From JBOICV01 sp050740255 (lineage in GTDB: Bacteria; Pseudomonadota; Gammaproteobacteria; Nevskiales; JBOICV01), in the NCBI GenBank assembly GCA_050740255.1, contig JBOICV010000154.1, positions 1-22,049 of the forward strand: a stretch of DNA of 22,049 bases, given 5' to 3'. The position numbers and the translations under genes are program-made. The notes below the pieces were generated by a model that was given only the letters and a program-made list of their open reading frames with translations, had not been told where the DNA came from and did not search any database. Positions 20,555 through 22,049 of this stretch are shown piece after piece (the first letter of the stretch is position 1; each line of letters starts with the position of its first letter).

Positions 20555-21591
20555 ACTTCAAAGAGACTCTGGCGCGCGTAGTTGAGCGCCACGATTTGGA
20601 CCGCGGCCAGATGGGCGCCGCCATGCGCGCGATCATGAGCGGCGAGACCACACCCGCGCAGATCGCCGGCTTTCTGATCGCGCTGCGCATGAAGGGCGAA
20701 ACGGTGGACGAGATCACCGCCGCGGCCGAGGTGATGCGCGAGCTCGTGACCAAAGTATCGGTGGACAAGGCTTACCGCGAACAGTTGGTGGATACCTGTG
20801 GCACGGGTGGCGACGCCTCCGGCTTGTTCAACGTCTCCACCGCCTGCGCCTTCGTGGTCGCAGCCGCTGGTGGCCGGGTCGCCAAGCACGGTAACCGCTC
20901 GGTATCGTCGCGCTCCGGCAGCGCCGACGTGCTGGAGGCGGCCGGCGTCAAGCTCGAGCTGGGGCCCAAGGACGTGGCTCGCTGCATAAAAGAGGTCGGT
21001 GTCGGCTTCATGTTCGCGCCGGCCTTTCATGGCGCCATGAAGCATGCGATCGGTCCGCGCAAGGAAATGGGTGTACGCACCATCTTTAATTTAATCGGCC
21101 CGCTCACCAATCCGGCCAATGCGCCCAATCAGGTGCTTGGCGTATTCGACGTGAAATGGGTTGAGCCGCTGGCGGAAGTGCTGGACAAGCTCGGTAGCCA
21201 GCACGTAATGGTCGTCAACAGCGAAGAAGGGCTGGATGAAATCAGCATAGTTAAACCGACGCTGGTCGCCGAGTTGCGCGAAGGCATGCTGCGGGTGTAT
21301 GCGATTGATCCTGCGGAATACGGACTGAACCATTCCAGTCTGGAAGCGCTCAAGGTGAACAACGCGCAAGAAAGTCTGGCGCTGATCCGCCGCATTTTCG
21401 GCGGCGAACCGGGACCGGCCCGCGACATGCTGCTGCTCAATGCCGGCGCCGCGCTATATGTCTGCGGCAAGGCGAGAGATTTGGCGCAAGGCATCGAGCA
21501 GGCCGTAGCCGCGATCCAGGACGGCGGCGCCGCCAGGAAACTGGAATCACTCGTTGCGTTGAGCCGCCAGCTCGGCGCCATGGCAGCCTGA
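20551..21591 (+). CDS. trpD: Anthranilate phosphoribosyltransferase
   Basis: TrpD transfers phosphoribose from PRPP to anthranilate, the second step of tryptophan synthesis. The 346-aa length is usual. Motifs are DTCGTGGDASGLFNVST (PRPP binding, GTGGD at 84-88), KHGNRSVSSRSGSADVLEAAG, FMFAPAFHGAMK, R-x-x-x-G-V-R-T-I-F-N-L-I-G-P-L-TNPA, and VVNSEEGLDEIS. It starts inside the trpG stop (ATGA) and is followed after 9 bp by trpC. Confidence 0.97.
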   Translation: MNFKETLARVVERHDLDRGQMGAAMRAIMSGETTPAQIAGFLIALRMKGETVDEITAAAEVMRELVTKVSVDKAYREQLVDTCGTGGDASGLFNVSTACAFVVAAAGGRVAKHGNRSVSSRSGSADVLEAAGVKLELGPKDVARCIKEVGVGFMFAPAFHGAMKHAIGPRKEMGVRTIFNLIGPLTNPANAPNQVLGVFDVKWVEPLAEVLDKLGSQHVMVVNSEEGLDEISIVKPTLVAELREGMLRVYAIDPAEYGLNHSSLEALKVNNAQESLALIRRIFGGEPGPARDMLLLNAGAALYVCGKARDLAQGIEQAVAAIQDGGAARKLESLVALSRQLGAMAA

Positions 21592-21600
21592 GGGTGGCCC

Positions 21601-22049
21601 GTGGCAGACATCCTTGCAGAGATTCTGGCGCGCAAGCGCAAGGAGGTCAGCGCCGCGCGGACCCACCGACCGCTCAGCGAGACCATTGCCGCTGCCAAGA
21701 CTGCGGCGCCAGTGCGCGGTTTTGTGCAGGCGCTGAGGACGCGCATCGCAGCCGGCAAGCCGGCAGTCATCGCTGAATTAAAGAAAGCCTCGCCCAGCAA
21801 GGGGCTGATCCGGGCTGATTTCGATCCAGCCACGCTCGCGCGCAGCTACGCGCAGAACGGCGCGGTCTGTCTGTCGGTGCTGACCGACCGCGACTATTTC
21901 CAGGGCGCGCCGGAGTATCTTGAGGCCGCGCGCTCGGCTAGTGGTTTGCCGGTGCTGCGTAAAGACTTCATGTTTGATCCCTATCAGGTCGCGGAGGCCC
22001 GCGCGCTGGGTGCGGACTGCATTCTGCTGATTGCGGGCGCTCTGGCGGA
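21601..22049 (+). CDS. trpC: Indole-3-glycerol phosphate synthase (partial, cut by window end)
   Basis: TrpC closes CdRP to indole-3-glycerol phosphate. The window holds the first 149 codons. The start is GTG at 21601, with GAGGG formed by the trpD stop region 6 nt upstream. Motifs are MADILAEILARKRKEV, IAELKKASPSKGLIR (substrate binding, catalytic Lys region), VLTDRDYFQG and LPVLRKDFMFDPYQV (catalytic Lys). There is no sign of a TrpF fusion in the visible part. Confidence 0.95.
   Translation, partial: MADILAEILARKRKEVSAARTHRPLSETIAAAKTAAPVRGFVQALRTRIAAGKPAVIAELKKASPSKGLIRADFDPATLARSYAQNGAVCLSVLTDRDYFQGAPEYLEAARSASGLPVLRKDFMFDPYQVAEARALGADCILLIAGALA

Overview
The window looks like a chromosomal segment of a GC-rich gammaproteobacterium. 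The support is a standard minCDE operon, a lone rpe directly ahead of trpE, divergent purC/rpe, Tat and lipoprotein secretion signals, a phasin gene and REP-like intergenic hairpins. The gene arrangement recalls Xanthomonadales/Nevskiales-type genomes, but that is an impression from gene order, not a search result. There are no rRNA or tRNA genes, CRISPR arrays or transposase genes that I can see.

Layout. 1-4650: a secreted metallophosphoesterase lipoprotein and a convergent Tat-exported PhoX/DUF839-type protein, then a DUF1772 membrane protein coupled to a small Cys-rich lipoprotein. 4650-6620 (minus strand): an alpha/beta hydrolase, a REP-like repeat block with a 21-bp tandem repeat, a DsbA-family isomerase-like protein and a DUF4870-like membrane protein. 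6718-8533: minC-minD-minE, followed by a small outer-membrane beta-barrel protein. 9283-11350: a YihY/UPF0761 membrane protein divergent from a phasin gene, which has a near-consensus sigma-70 promoter, a PhaR-like dyad and a strong terminator. 11396-12133: a lower-GC DUF5625 lipoprotein gene enclosed by a perfect 14-bp inverted repeat and strand-asymmetric purine/pyrimidine tracts, with no transposase. 12194-14533 (minus strand): DUF6489-like, MAPEG, a two-hairpin repeat, YjdF-like and purC. 14604 to the end: rpe, trpE, then trpG-trpD-trpC (trpC is cut by the window edge).

Main discovery. The trp gene run rpe-trpE-[break]-trpG-trpD-trpC is split by about 3.2 kb of foreign-looking DNA. The block carries a HepT/MntA-type (HEPN/nucleotidyltransferase) toxin-antitoxin pair, a DUF4344-type predicted metallopeptidase and a small secreted protein. 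The end of trpE keeps a strong ribosome-binding site and a TCATGAT junction at exactly the place trpG would start. The same TCATGAT heptamer recurs at the real trpG start 3.2 kb later. This is what insertion at a formerly overlapping trpE/trpG ATGA junction with a 7-bp target duplication would leave. The MntA protein also has an unexplained C-terminal domain of about 97 residues.

Second candidate. The DUF5625 cassette has element-like ends, G-quadruplex potential on one flank, and a pyrimidine-only leader with no Shine-Dalgarno sequence.
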